DNA of 64,000 bases from DASXAI01 sp963798445 (GTDB lineage Bacteria > Actinomycetota > Acidimicrobiia > Acidimicrobiales > Ilumatobacteraceae), in NCBI GenBank assembly GCA_963798445.1, contig CAWCTH010000002.1, positions 806,001-870,000 of the forward strand, in the 5' to 3' direction. Shown one piece after another: positions 1 through 8,753 of the stretch. The notes under the pieces are model-generated. The model was not told where the DNA came from. It saw only the letters and a program-made list of their open reading frames with translations, and searched no databases. Every line of letters begins with the position of its first letter. Positions within the stretch are counted from its first letter, which is position 1. The position numbers and the translations under genes are program-made.

Positions 1-325
1 CGAGGTCGAGGCCGACATCGGAGTAGACCTCCGACCACGTGCCCTCCAGCCAGGCGTTGGCGATGGCCGCCGGGCCGCCGTGGCCCGGTCCCATGACGTA
101 GACCACGTCGGCGTCGCGCTGGCGGATGACCCGGTTGAGGTGGCTGTAGAGCAGGTTCAGCCCGGGTGTGGTGCCCCAGTGGCCGAGCAGGCGCGGCTTG
201 ATGTGCGCCGGCCGCAGCGGCTCGTGCAGCAGCGGGTTGTCGAGCAGGTAGATCTGCCCGACCGCCAGGTAGTTGGCCGCCCGCCACCACGCATCGACGA
301 GCGACAGGTCGGCGCTGTCGGGCAC
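1..325 (-). CDS. xfp: Phosphoketolase, N-terminal part (cut by window edge)
   Basis: Only about the first 108 codons are present; the gene runs off the left edge. The visible part matches the start of xylulose-5-phosphate/fructose-6-phosphate phosphoketolase, a thiamine-diphosphate enzyme that splits sugar phosphates with inorganic phosphate to acetyl phosphate. Diagnostic stretches are DAWWRAANYLAVGQIYLLDN, then HIKPRLLGHWGTTPGL, then the GPGHGG motif. The GTG at 325 gives the N-terminus usual for the family; no strong ribosome site is visible. It diverges from the endonuclease-fold gene. Confidence 0.9.
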   Translation of the reverse strand, partial: MPDSADLSLVDAWWRAANYLAVGQIYLLDNPLLHEPLRPAHIKPRLLGHWGTTPGLNLLYSHLNRVIRQRDADVVYVMGPGHGGPAAIANAWLEGTWSEVYSDVGLDL

Positions 326-445
326 CCGATGCAGGCTAACGGCCCGCGGCTCCGCTCCCCGGAACGGGCAGGAGAACGTCTGGTGAACGCAGGGGTGGTT
401 TCCGTCGATGATCGAGCACCCGGCGACCGGATGCGACGATGTGCC

Positions 446-1243
446 GTGCGAGTGATGACATGGAACGTGTGGGGCCGGAACGGGCCGTGGGAGGCCCGTC
501 AGGCGGCCATCACGAAGGTGCTGGCGGCCGAGCAACCGGACATCGTGTGCCTGCAGGAGTCCTGGGTCGCCGAGGACGGCACCACCCAGACGGCCCTGCT
601 GGCCGAGTCGTTGGGCCTGCATCACGTGGATGCCGACCGCCACCCGCGTGCCTCCGGCCGCACGACGATCGGCAACGGGGTGCTGTCGCGCTGGCCCATC
701 ACGGCCACCGAGACGCTGTGGCTGCCGCGGCGCGACGGCGGGCTGCCGTACCGCACGCTCATCGCCGTGCAGGTGGATGCACCCGGCGGCCCCATCCCCG
801 TGTACTGCACCCACCTCGACTGGCAGTACGACGCCAGCGCCGCCCGGGTGCAGCAGGTCCAGGCCATCACCCGCTACATCGATGCCCGTCGCGGGGAGCC
901 CACCACGACCTACCCGCCCATCCTCGCCGGCGACCTCAATGCCGTGCCCGATGCCGACGAGATTCGCCTGCTCACCGGGCGCACCGCCGGCCCGGTGCCC
1001 GGTCTGGTGTTCCAGGACGCCTGGGAGTTGGCGGGCGCCGCCGGATCGGGGCTGACCTGGACCCGGCGCAACCCCTACTGCATCGATGCGGCGTGGCCCG
1101 AACGCCGGCTCGACTACGTGCTGGTGGCGTGGCCCCGGCCCCGTCCGATCGGGAACCCGGTCGCCTGCCGGGTCGTGGGGACCGATGCCGTCGGAGGCGT
1201 CCAGCCCTCCGATCACTACGCTGTCGTGGCCGATCTGGCCTGA
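446..1243 (+). CDS. Endonuclease/exonuclease/phosphatase family protein
   Basis: A 265-residue protein of the DNase I-like metal-dependent phosphohydrolase fold. All fold motifs are in order: MTWNVWG at the N-terminus, CLQESW (metal-binding Glu), the HLDW segment, GDLNAVPD (catalytic Asp/Asn), RLDYVLV, and SDHYAVVADL at the C-terminus (Asp-His pair). The GTG at 446 places the first beta-strand at the N-terminus as in relatives; ATG at 431 is an alternative. No signal peptide is seen. The substrate (nucleic acid, phosphoinositide or other phosphodiester) cannot be told from sequence. Confidence 0.88.
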   Translation: MRVMTWNVWGRNGPWEARQAAITKVLAAEQPDIVCLQESWVAEDGTTQTALLAESLGLHHVDADRHPRASGRTTIGNGVLSRWPITATETLWLPRRDGGLPYRTLIAVQVDAPGGPIPVYCTHLDWQYDASAARVQQVQAITRYIDARRGEPTTTYPPILAGDLNAVPDADEIRLLTGRTAGPVPGLVFQDAWELAGAAGSGLTWTRRNPYCIDAAWPERRLDYVLVAWPRPRPIGNPVACRVVGTDAVGGVQPSDHYAVVADLA

Positions 1244-1345
1244 GGCAAGCCCACTCGGCCTGACCTTTTGGCGTGTTTGGTCAAGGAATGTACGGTCACA
1301 AAGCGATCCCCCTGTCTGACAGTCAGGGTTTCGGGCTGGGAGGCC

Positions 1346-2206
1346 ATGGTGCAGGTGACGCGGACGGTCTCCGAGGTTCGCGAGGCGGTGCTGGTGGCCC
1401 GTCGCGCCGGTCGCCGGGTCGGTCTGGTGCCCACGATGGGCTCGCTCCACGAGGGCCATCTCTCCCTCATCCGCCGGGCGGCGACGGACTGCGACCTCGT
1501 CGTGGTGTCGGTCTTCGTCAACCCCACCCAGTTCAACGATCCCGCCGATCTGGCCGCCTACCCGCGCGACGAGGCCCGTGACGTGGCGCTGGCGTGCGGC
1601 GCCGGGGCCACGATGGTCTTCGCGCCCGGTGTCGAGGAGGTGTACCGGCCCGGTTTCGCCACCTCGGTACGGCTCAGCGGCCCCATCACCGAGACGCTCG
1701 AAGGCGCGGTGCGCGGCCCCGACCACTTCTGGGGCGTGGCCACCGTCGTCAGCAAGCTGTTCGGGATGGTGCAACCCGACGTGGCCTACTTCGGCCAGAA
1801 GGACGCGCAGCAGTGCGTCGTCGTGCAGCAGCTGGTGTCGGACCTCGACATCGCTGTCGAGCTGGTGATCTGCCCCACGGTGCGCGAGCCCGACGGCCTG
1901 GCCATGTCGAGCCGCAACGTGCGCCTGCGCGGCGACGACCGCGACAAGGCCCTCGCCCTCGTCGACGGCCTCGACGCGGCGGAGGCGGCCGTGCGCGCCG
2001 GCGAGATCGACGGCGCCCAGGTGGAGAGCGTGGCCACGAAGGCGATGCTGGACCGCGGCGTCAGCCCCGACTACCTCGCCGTGGTCGACCCCGCCACACT
2101 GGCCCCGCTGACCCGCATCGATCGGCGGGCGCTCGTCGTCGTGGCCGCCCACGTCGGGCCCATCCGCCTCATCGACAACATCGTCGTCGATCCCCCTAGG
2201 TCCTGA
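1346..2206 (+). CDS. panC: Pantothenate synthetase (pantoate-beta-alanine ligase)
   Basis: Catalyses ATP-dependent condensation of pantoate and beta-alanine to pantothenate, the last step of vitamin B5 synthesis, in the cytosol. Family motifs are clear: PTMGSLHEGHLSLI (HxGH nucleotide-binding site), VFVNPTQFN, YFGQKDAQQ and MSSRNVRL. The length of 286 residues is usual. ATG 1346 is chosen because a GGGAGG lies just upstream; the frame is open further upstream but without family similarity. panB follows directly, so the two form a pantothenate operon. Confidence 0.95.
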   Translation: MVQVTRTVSEVREAVLVARRAGRRVGLVPTMGSLHEGHLSLIRRAATDCDLVVVSVFVNPTQFNDPADLAAYPRDEARDVALACGAGATMVFAPGVEEVYRPGFATSVRLSGPITETLEGAVRGPDHFWGVATVVSKLFGMVQPDVAYFGQKDAQQCVVVQQLVSDLDIAVELVICPTVREPDGLAMSSRNVRLRGDDRDKALALVDGLDAAEAAVRAGEIDGAQVESVATKAMLDRGVSPDYLAVVDPATLAPLTRIDRRALVVVAAHVGPIRLIDNIVVDPPRS

Positions 2207-2207
2207 G

Positions 2208-3100
2208 ATGTCGACACCGCCGCGCCCCCCACGGCGCCCTCCCCCACCGCTCAGGTCCGCATCCCCGACCTGGCCGCCTGGAAGGCTGACGGCCTCCCGA
2301 TCGTGATGGTCACCGCCTACGACCACCCGTCGGCCGAGGTGGTCGACGCTGCCGGGGTCGACGTCGTCTTGGTGGGTGACAGCGCCGCCAACGTCGTGCT
2401 CGGCTACCCCAGCACCGTGGCCGTCACGACCGACGAGCTCCTCGTTCTCGTGCGGGCTGTGCACCGCGGCCTGCGCCGGCCGCTCCTGGTGGCCGATCTT
2501 CCGTTCGGGTCCTACGAGGTCTCCGACGAGCAAGCGGTCACCACGGCCGTCCGCTTCGTGAAGGAAGGCGGCGCCGACGCCGTCAAGCTGGAGCGCGGCG
2601 GTACCTCGGTCAGTCGCGCCGCCGCCGTCGTGGCCGCCGGCATCCCGGTGATGGGCCACGTCGGGCTCACCCCGCAGACGGCCACCGCGCTCGGAGGCTT
2701 CCGCGCCCAGGGGCGCCAGGCCGCACGGGCGGCGGCCATCGTCGCCGACGCCCAAGCGCTGCAGGGCGCTGGTTGCTTCGCCATCGTGGCCGAAGCCGTT
2801 CCCGCGCCGATCGCCGCCCACATGCAGCGGGTGCTGGACATCCCCGTCATCGGCATCGGCGCCGGGCCCGACGTGGCCGGCCAGGTGCTCGTGCTGCACG
2901 ACCTCGCCGGGTTCAGCCCGGGTACGCCGCCGCGGTTCGTGCGCCAGTACGGCCAGCTGCGCGGCGCGCTGGGCGAGGCGGTCACGTCCTACGCCGACGA
3001 GGTGCGGGCCGGCAAGTTCCCCACGGCCGATCACACCTACCCCATCTCCGACGCCGAGCTGGCCACGTTCCAGGACATGGTCGGTCCCGTCGCACCGTAG
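2208..3100 (+). CDS. panB: 3-methyl-2-oxobutanoate hydroxymethyltransferase, apparent frameshift at 5' end
   Basis: Transfers a hydroxymethyl group from methylenetetrahydrofolate to 2-oxoisovalerate, giving ketopantoate, the first committed pantothenate step. Family motifs: GDSAANVVLGY, DLPFGSYE, VKLERGG, GHVGLTPQ. Recognisable sequence (VRIPDLAAWKADGLP) begins at about 2255, upstream of the first usable in-frame start (GTG 2303). That frame has no start codon between the panC stop and 2303. ATG 2208, two bases beyond the panC stop, is the natural start but is out of frame by one base; a C-run at 2225-2230 lies between. Either one base is missing in the assembly, or translation starts at 2303 and the protein lacks its usual first strand. 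Confidence 0.9.
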
Positions 3101-3109
3101 GCTCGGCCG

Positions 3110-3487
3110 ATGCCTTCGCCCTCGAAACCCGCCGTCGCCCCGCCCGCAGGCGAGCCCCCCGCCGACCTGGTGGTGGACGATCTCGAGGTCGGCACCGGTG
3201 ACGAAGTCGCCGCCGGCGCCCAGGTCGAGGTCCACTACGTCGGCGTGGCCTGGAGCACGGGCGAGCAGTTCGACGCGTCGTGGGACCGCGGCCAGACCTT
3301 CCAGTTCAAGCTCGGTGGCGGCCAGGTGATCTCCGGCTGGGACCAGGGTGTGCAGGGCATGCGCGTCGGCGGCCGCCGCCAGCTCACCATCCCGCCGCAC
3401 CTCGGTTACGGCGCCCGCGGCGCGGGCGGGGCCATCAAGCCCAACGAGACGCTCGTGTTCGTGGTGGACCTCGTCAGCTTCCGGTAG
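3110..3487 (+). CDS. FKBP-type peptidyl-prolyl cis-trans isomerase
   Basis: A 125-residue cytosolic single-domain FKBP. Markers are VEVHYVGVAWSTGEQFDASW, the VISGWDQGVQGMRVGG active-site segment, and IPPHLGYGARGAGG followed by LVFVVDLVSF. No signal peptide or lipobox is present; the Pro-rich first 20 residues look like a flexible tail. It starts 9 bases after the panB stop, so it may be co-transcribed, though no functional link to pantothenate is known. Confidence 0.93.
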   Translation: MPSPSKPAVAPPAGEPPADLVVDDLEVGTGDEVAAGAQVEVHYVGVAWSTGEQFDASWDRGQTFQFKLGGGQVISGWDQGVQGMRVGGRRQLTIPPHLGYGARGAGGAIKPNETLVFVVDLVSFR

Positions 3488-3539
3488 TCGCGACCCCGGA
3501 AGTACGCTGCCTCGGTCGGGGTCAGCCGAGGAGGCGAGC

Positions 3540-4616
3540 GTGAAGTTCGGGGTCTTCTACGAGTTGTCGGTGCCGAGGCCGTGGGATCACGAGGCCGAAC
3601 GGCAGGTGTACCTGAACGCACTGGAGCAGGTGCGCCTGGCTGACGAGATCGGTTTCCACTCGGTCTGGGCCGTCGAGCACCACTTCCTGGAGGAGTACTC
3701 CCACTCCTCCGCGCCGGAGCTGTTCCTGACGGCCTGCGCGGTGCAGACGAAGAACATCCGCGTGGGCCACGGCATCGTCGTGTGCGTCCCGCAGTTCAAC
3801 CACCCCATCCGCGTCGCCGAGCGCGCCGCCGTGCTCGACATCCTGTCGGGCGGCCGGTTGGAGTTCGGCACGGGGCGTTCGGCCACGTGGACCGAGCTGG
3901 GCGGCTTCCGGGCCGACCCCGACGTCACCAAGAAGACGTGGGACGAGTTCGTCCACACCATCCCGCAGATGTGGATGCAGGAGCGTTTCGGCTACGAGGG
4001 CGAGTTCTTCTCCATGCCCACCCGCGCCGTGTTGCCCAAGCCGTACCAGAAACCCCACCCGCCGATGTGGGTGGCCGTGTCGTCGCCGGGCACCGAGTTC
4101 GACGCCGCCGACCGGGGCATGGGCGCCCTCGGTGTGAACTTCACCAGCTTCAAGGCGCAAGAGCAGCGCGTCCAGGAGTACCGCATGCGCATCCAGAACT
4201 GCACGCCCGCCGGCGCCTTCGTCAACGATCAGCTGGCCACGGCCAACTTCCTGTACTGCCACGAGGACTCGGCGACGGGTGTGGAGACGGGCGGGCGCAT
4301 GATCGGCACGTTCCAGTACCTCGCCGGCCAGCTCGACATGGCCAAGGAGGCATGGCCGACGAAGGGCTACCCGTCGCCCGGTCTGCTGGCCGCCACCCGT
4401 CGTTCGGCGTCCGGCCCGGCGACGCCGGGTGAGCCGCCGGAGGGCATCGCCATCGGCAACCCCGAGCAGATCATCAGGGAGCTGAAGAAGTGGGAGGCGA
4501 CGGGCGTCGACCTCGTCAACTTCATCCTGAACGCCAGCGAGCTCATTCCCCAGGACCAGGTGCTGGAGAGCCTTCGCGTCTTCGGCCGCGAGGTCATGCC
4601 GGCCTTCAAGAACTAA
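3540..4616 (+). CDS. LLM class flavin-dependent oxidoreductase
   Basis: A 358-residue TIM-barrel monooxygenase of the bacterial luciferase-like superfamily, which uses reduced FMN or F420. Family features are the N-terminal KFGVFYEL strand, FHSVWAVEHHFLEEYSH, the HPIRVAERAAVLDILSGGRLEFGTGR segment (split here: HPIRVAERAAVLDILSGG and RLEFGTGR), and a C-terminal IGNPEQIIRELKKWEATGVD helix. GTG 3540 is supported by AGGAGG at about 3529-3534. The next gene encodes an acetoacetate-decarboxylase-like protein 9 bases downstream, so the pair may act on one organic-acid or terpenoid-like substrate; that is inference. Confidence 0.9.
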   Translation: MKFGVFYELSVPRPWDHEAERQVYLNALEQVRLADEIGFHSVWAVEHHFLEEYSHSSAPELFLTACAVQTKNIRVGHGIVVCVPQFNHPIRVAERAAVLDILSGGRLEFGTGRSATWTELGGFRADPDVTKKTWDEFVHTIPQMWMQERFGYEGEFFSMPTRAVLPKPYQKPHPPMWVAVSSPGTEFDAADRGMGALGVNFTSFKAQEQRVQEYRMRIQNCTPAGAFVNDQLATANFLYCHEDSATGVETGGRMIGTFQYLAGQLDMAKEAWPTKGYPSPGLLAATRRSASGPATPGEPPEGIAIGNPEQIIRELKKWEATGVDLVNFILNASELIPQDQVLESLRVFGREVMPAFKN

Positions 4617-4625
4617 GGACGCTTC

Positions 4626-5375
4626 ATGCCGCGCTCAGGCACCCTCGACGTCGCTGCCAACCTCGCGGCGGCGCCCGCACTGGCGTCGCTCGCCGCTCCC
4701 ACGTGGGAGATGACCGACGCCCAGTTCCTCCAGATCAACTGGGAGGTGGACGACGCCAGCGCGCTGTCGCTCACGCCGCCGTCGCTGCACCCGTCGATCC
4801 CGCCGTTCGCGTCGTTCTTCGGCGCCCGCTTCCACGACACGCCGGTCGGGTCCTTCTCGCTGGTGCAGGTGCGGCTGGTGGTGCGGGCCGGCATCCGGCC
4901 CCGGGCCCTGTGTCTGGGCGCGGTGTGCGATTCGGCCGCCGCCGTCGAGGCCCTGCGGACCAACTGGGGCTTCCCAGTGCAGGTGGGCGACGTCGACTTC
5001 GCCACCCGCCACGACCAGGTGCGGTTCACCGGCGCCCTCGACGGTCGCGACGTCGTCGACGTGGCCGTGCACACGGCCGACGTGATCAACGGCTCCGACC
5101 TCATGACGTTCGACAACCTGCACCTCGTGCGCTTCGGCGACGACGGTGACGGCAAGCTCGTGCAGATCGATCCCGAGTACACGATCCACCAGGCCGACCG
5201 CGGCCGGCCCGAGGTGCGCCTTCCCGATCCGCAGGCGCTGGGGATGAACGGCGATCTGCGGTTGGGGTCGCCCATCATCGGCTTCACGTTCCGGGCCGAC
5301 ACCGACCTCGTGCCGGCGCGCTTCGTGATCGACGCCATCGAGCCCGCGCTCACCAGCACCAAGCGCGTGGCGTAA
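4626..5375 (+). CDS. Acetoacetate decarboxylase family protein
   Basis: A 249-residue protein with the acetoacetate decarboxylase (ADC-like) fold. The segments PSLHPSIPPFASFF, VGSFSLVQVRLVVRAGIRPR and NWGFPVQVGDVDF are typical of actinobacterial members that are annotated by fold only. I could not confidently place the Schiff-base lysine of true decarboxylases, so decarboxylase activity is not assured. It follows an LLM monooxygenase closely and is probably in the same transcript. Confidence 0.8.
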   Translation: MPRSGTLDVAANLAAAPALASLAAPTWEMTDAQFLQINWEVDDASALSLTPPSLHPSIPPFASFFGARFHDTPVGSFSLVQVRLVVRAGIRPRALCLGAVCDSAAAVEALRTNWGFPVQVGDVDFATRHDQVRFTGALDGRDVVDVAVHTADVINGSDLMTFDNLHLVRFGDDGDGKLVQIDPEYTIHQADRGRPEVRLPDPQALGMNGDLRLGSPIIGFTFRADTDLVPARFVIDAIEPALTSTKRVA

Positions 5376-5418
5376 GTCGAGGGCCGCGGCGCTGCTGGCC
5401 GCGCCCGCGACCGGCCGA

Positions 5419-5625
5419 ACCCCGCGCAGCCCGCGCGCTGACCGCGCCCCAGCGCGTCCGAGCGCGCAGCCTGCGCGCTTGACGGCGCCCCACGCCCCCG
5501 GGTCCACACGCGCAGGCCGCGCTCGACCGCGCCCCACGCCCCCGGGTCCACACGCGCAGCCCGCGCGCTGACCGCGCCCGAGCGCGTCCGAGCGCGAGCC
5601 TGCGCGCTTGACCGCGGCCCAGGCC
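5419..5625. repeat. GC-rich palindromic repeat cluster, locus 1
   Basis: This 331-bp gap has no gene. Blocks such as CCGCGCAGCCCGCGCGC, GACCGCGCCCCAGCGCG and GCGCAGCCTGCGCGC recur at 5419-5478 and again, partly degenerate, to about 5625. A second internal duplication, CCCACGCCCCCGGGTCCACA, occurs at about 5490 and 5533. The outer arms of each unit are inverted repeats, so each can fold into a long hairpin. The same family recurs at 31465-31648. The rest of the gap to moxR shows nothing recognisable. Confidence 0.75.
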
Positions 5626-5706
5626 CGGGCCCAGGGTCCGCGGGGCTGAAGGCCGGCTGAGAACCCAAGAAAGCTCTCAGCTCGGTCACAGGAAATCCTC
5701 ACGGTC

Positions 5707-6808
5707 GTGGCCGATGGTGGTCGAATGTCTCCTGAACCCCTCGGCGCGGCGGACGCCGGCGCCCGACCCGACCTCCTCGAAGACGCCCTCTTCCAGATCA
5801 AGCGTGTGATCGTCGGCCAGGACCGCATGGTCGAGCGGGCCATGGTCTGCCTGCTCGCCCGCGGCCACTGCCTCATCGAGGGCGTACCGGGCGTGGCCAA
5901 GACCCTCGCCGTGTCCACCCTGGCCCACGTCACCGGTGGCTCCTTCAGCCGCCTCCAGTTCACCCCCGACCTGGTGCCTGCCGACATCGTCGGCACCCGC
6001 ATCTGGCGCCCGTCGCGGGAGAACTTCGACATCGAGTGGGGTCCCATCTTCGCCAACATCGTGCTGGCCGACGAGATCAACCGGGCCCCGGCCAAGGTGC
6101 AGTCGGCCCTGCTGGAGGCCATGGCCGAAGGCCACGTCTCGATCGCCGGCCAGACCCGTCATCTCCCCTCGCCGTTCCTGGTGCTGGCCACGCAGAACCC
6201 CATCGAGTCCGAGGGCGTCTACACGCTGGCCGAAGCCCAGCGCGACCGGTTCCTGATGCAGATCGACGTCCGCCACCCCAGCTACGCCGAGGAGACCGAG
6301 ATCGCCCGGCGGATGGGCGTGCGGGCGACCGACGGCCGAGCCCGTCCTGAGCTCGGACCAGCTGCTGGCGCTCCAGGCGCTGGCCGACGACGTCTTCGTC
6401 CACCACGCCGTGGCCGACTACGCCGTGCGCCTGGTCATGGCCACCCGCGACCCGGCGGCCTGGGGCCTCCCCGACCTCGCGCCCCACCTGACGCTCGGTG
6501 CCAGCCCCCGCGCCACCCTCGGCCTCGTCGCCGCCGGCCGGGCCCTCGCCCTCATGCGCGGCCGCCGCTACCTGCTGCCACAGGACGTCTTCGACGTGGC
6601 CCCCGAAGTGCTGCGCCACCGGTTGATCCTCTCCTACGACGCGCTGGCCTCCGACGTCACCTCCGACGACCTGATCCGCCAGCTGCTCAGCACCATCACC
6701 GCGCCGCGTGTCACCCCGCAGCAGGACATGGTGCCCATGCCGCCGCCCGCCACCACGTCGGGCACTGCGTCGGCGGGCGTGCCCGCAAGCGTGAGCGTGC
6801 CGGCATGA
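5707..6808 (+). CDS. moxR: MoxR-family AAA+ ATPase (one frameshift near 6340)
   Basis: A chaperone-like ATPase that works with DUF58 and VWA proteins. Walker A is GVPGVAKT, Walker B is VLADEINRAP, sensor 1 is LATQNPIESEGVYTL, followed by EAQRDRFLMQI. After RRMGV the reading frame changes between about 6320 and 6360. The C-terminal lid (DQLLALQALADDVFVHH, then RATLGLVAAGRALALMRGR and YLLPQDVF) continues in the next frame to the stop at 6808. Both halves are well conserved, so an assembly indel of one base is likely. GTG 5707 or ATG 5725 may be the start. The stop overlaps the DUF58 start (ATGA). Confidence 0.88.
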
Positions 6809-7752
6809 ACGACCGATCCCCTCGCTCTGTCGCCGAGCGGGCGGCCGTGCTGCGGCGCCTGGAACTGCTCGTCGACCGTCGCCTCGACGGCCTCGTGAGC
6901 GGCGAGTTCCTGGGCACCGGCTCCGGTCCGGGCAGCGATCCCGCCGGTGTCCGGCAGTACGGGCCGGGTGACGAAGCCCGCCGCATCGACTGGAACGTCA
7001 CCGCCCGCTCGCTGTCGCCCCAGGTGCGCACCACCGACCCCGACCGCGAGCTCGAGACGTGGATCGCCGTCGACCGGTCGGCCAGCCTCGACTTCGGCAC
7101 CACCACGCAGGAGAAGCGCGACGTGGCGCTGGCCGCCGTCGCCGCCTTCGGCCTGCTGTCGCTGCAGGGCGGCAACCGCGTCCACGTCCTGATCGCCGGC
7201 GGCCAGGAGCTGATCCGCGTCCGCCCGGCCAGCTCCCGTCCCACCATCATGGCGGCGCTGGCGCGCGTGCACGACGTTCCCCGCGCCGAGCGCACGCCCG
7301 GTGCCGGTGCCGACCTCGCCGGCGCGCTGGAGATGCTGGCGCGCCTGCGTCGCCGCCGCGGGCGCGTCGTGGTGGTCTCGGACTTCCTGGATCACGACTG
7401 GGAGACGCCGTTGCGCAACCTGGCCCATCGCCACCAGGTCGTGACCGTCCAGATCGTGGACCCCCGGGAGCGTGAGCTCCCGGCCGTGGGCATCCTGTCC
7501 CTCGTCGACACCGAGACGGGCCGGGAGCTGCACGTGCAGACCAACTCGGCCAAGCTGCGGGCCCGCTACGCCGAAGCGGCACAAGCCCGCCACGACGCCA
7601 TCGCGACCGCGGCGCGCCGCGCCGGCGCCACCCACCTCGTGCTGGCCACCGACCGCGACTGGGCGGCCGACATCGCCACCTTCGTGCGGCACCACAACCA
7701 GGGACGGCTCGTGCGGCGGGCCTCGTCGATCACAGGAGCAGCGGCCGGATGA
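6805..7752 (+). CDS. DUF58 domain-containing protein
   Basis: A 315-residue partner of MoxR ATPases. The DUF58 signature RQYGPGDEARRIDWNVTAR is present, followed by a VWA-like half with VDRSASLDFGT and later VVVVSDFLD. No membrane segment is evident. It overlaps both neighbours by four bases (ATGA), so moxR, DUF58 and VWA genes form a translationally coupled operon. MoxR-DUF58-VWA sets are thought to assemble or activate cell-envelope complexes; the target here is unknown. Confidence 0.9.
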   Translation: MNDRSPRSVAERAAVLRRLELLVDRRLDGLVSGEFLGTGSGPGSDPAGVRQYGPGDEARRIDWNVTARSLSPQVRTTDPDRELETWIAVDRSASLDFGTTTQEKRDVALAAVAAFGLLSLQGGNRVHVLIAGGQELIRVRPASSRPTIMAALARVHDVPRAERTPGAGADLAGALEMLARLRRRRGRVVVVSDFLDHDWETPLRNLAHRHQVVTVQIVDPRERELPAVGILSLVDTETGRELHVQTNSAKLRARYAEAAQARHDAIATAARRAGATHLVLATDRDWAADIATFVRHHNQGRLVRRASSITGAAAG

Positions 7753-8717
7753 GGTTCCTCGATGGTTGGCGCCTCGTCTTCCTCGTGGTGCCCGTGCTCC
7801 TGCTGGCCGCTTACGTCGTGCGTCAGCGCCAGCGCCAGAAGTACACCGTGCGCTTCACCAGCGTGGATCTGCTCGAGTCGGTGGCCCCCCGGCGCCCCGG
7901 CTGGCAGCGCCACGTCCCCGCCGCCGCCGTGCTGGCGGCGGTCGTCCTCCTCGTGTTCGGCATCGCCCGCCCGGCGCAGGCCACGAAGGTGGCCCGTGAG
8001 CGGGGCACCGTGATCGTGGCTCTGGACACGTCCGAGTCGATGGGTGCCACTGACGTGAGCCCGACCCGTCTCGACGCGGCGAAGGCGGCGGCCAAGCGCT
8101 TCGTCGACAACCTGCCCTCCGGTTTGCAGGTCGGCCTGCTCTCGTTCGACGAGAGTGCGAGCATGGTCGTGTCGCCGACGTCGAATCGCACCGCCGTCGT
8201 GGCCGGCATCTCCCAGCTCCAGCTGGGCCCTGGCACCGCGACCGGGCCGGCCATCTCCCTGGCCCTCCAGGCGATCGACGCGCTGCCGCCCGGCGCCGAC
8301 GGCACCCCCGCCCCGGCGGTCATCGTGCTGATGAGCGACGGCACCCCCACGGTCGGCACGGGTGACGCCACCCCGGAAGAGTCGGTGACAGCAGCGACCA
8401 CCGCGGCCAAGGCCGCATCGGTGCCCGTGAACACGATCTCCTTCGGCACGCCGAGCGGGACGGTCGAGGTCCAGGGTGAGCTGCATCAAGTACCGGCCGA
8501 TCCCTCGGCGATGGCCAAGATCGCCAGCTCGACGGGCGGCGAGACGTTCGACGCCGAGACGGCCGATCAGCTGACCAGCACCTACTCGAAGATCGCCAGC
8601 ACGATCGGCTACGACACCGAACTGCACGAGATCACCGTGTGGTTCACCGCCTTCGCCCTCGTGGCGGCAGCGCTGGCGGCGGTGGCGGCGCTGATCTGGA
8701 CGCAGCGCCTGGTTTGA
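7749..8717 (+). CDS. Membrane VWA domain protein (BatA-like)
   Basis: A 322-residue protein with a hydrophobic segment near residues 8-22, a second near 55-72, then a von Willebrand A domain. The MIDAS motif is DTSESM, with a further metal-site Thr/Asp region around MSDGTPTVG. A C-terminal hydrophobic helix (FTAFALVAAALAAVAALIW) precedes a short basic tail. This is the usual Bat-type topology: domain exposed and anchored at both ends. It is the last gene of the moxR operon. Confidence 0.88.
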   Translation: MRFLDGWRLVFLVVPVLLLAAYVVRQRQRQKYTVRFTSVDLLESVAPRRPGWQRHVPAAAVLAAVVLLVFGIARPAQATKVARERGTVIVALDTSESMGATDVSPTRLDAAKAAAKRFVDNLPSGLQVGLLSFDESASMVVSPTSNRTAVVAGISQLQLGPGTATGPAISLALQAIDALPPGADGTPAPAVIVLMSDGTPTVGTGDATPEESVTAATTAAKAASVPVNTISFGTPSGTVEVQGELHQVPADPSAMAKIASSTGGETFDAETADQLTSTYSKIASTIGYDTELHEITVWFTAFALVAAALAAVAALIWTQRLV

Positions 8718-8725
8718 GGGCGAGC

Positions 8726-8753
8726 GGGTTGGTCACCCTAGGGTGAGCAACCC
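8726..8753. promoter_or_regulatory. 28-bp near-perfect palindrome abutting a start codon
   Basis: The core TCACCCTAGGGTGA (8733-8746) is a perfect 14-bp palindrome. It is flanked by GGGTTG and CAACCC arms with one mismatched pair. The palindrome ends at the base before GTG 8754. It could be an operator for the phosphatase gene, or a hairpin with a CTAG loop ending the moxR operon; there is no T-run, which favours an operator. Confidence 0.55.

Noticed and set aside
80..445. N-terminal extension of the endonuclease-fold protein
   Set aside because: The open frame is antisense to the phosphoketolase gene and shows no similarity; the fold begins at MTWNVWG.
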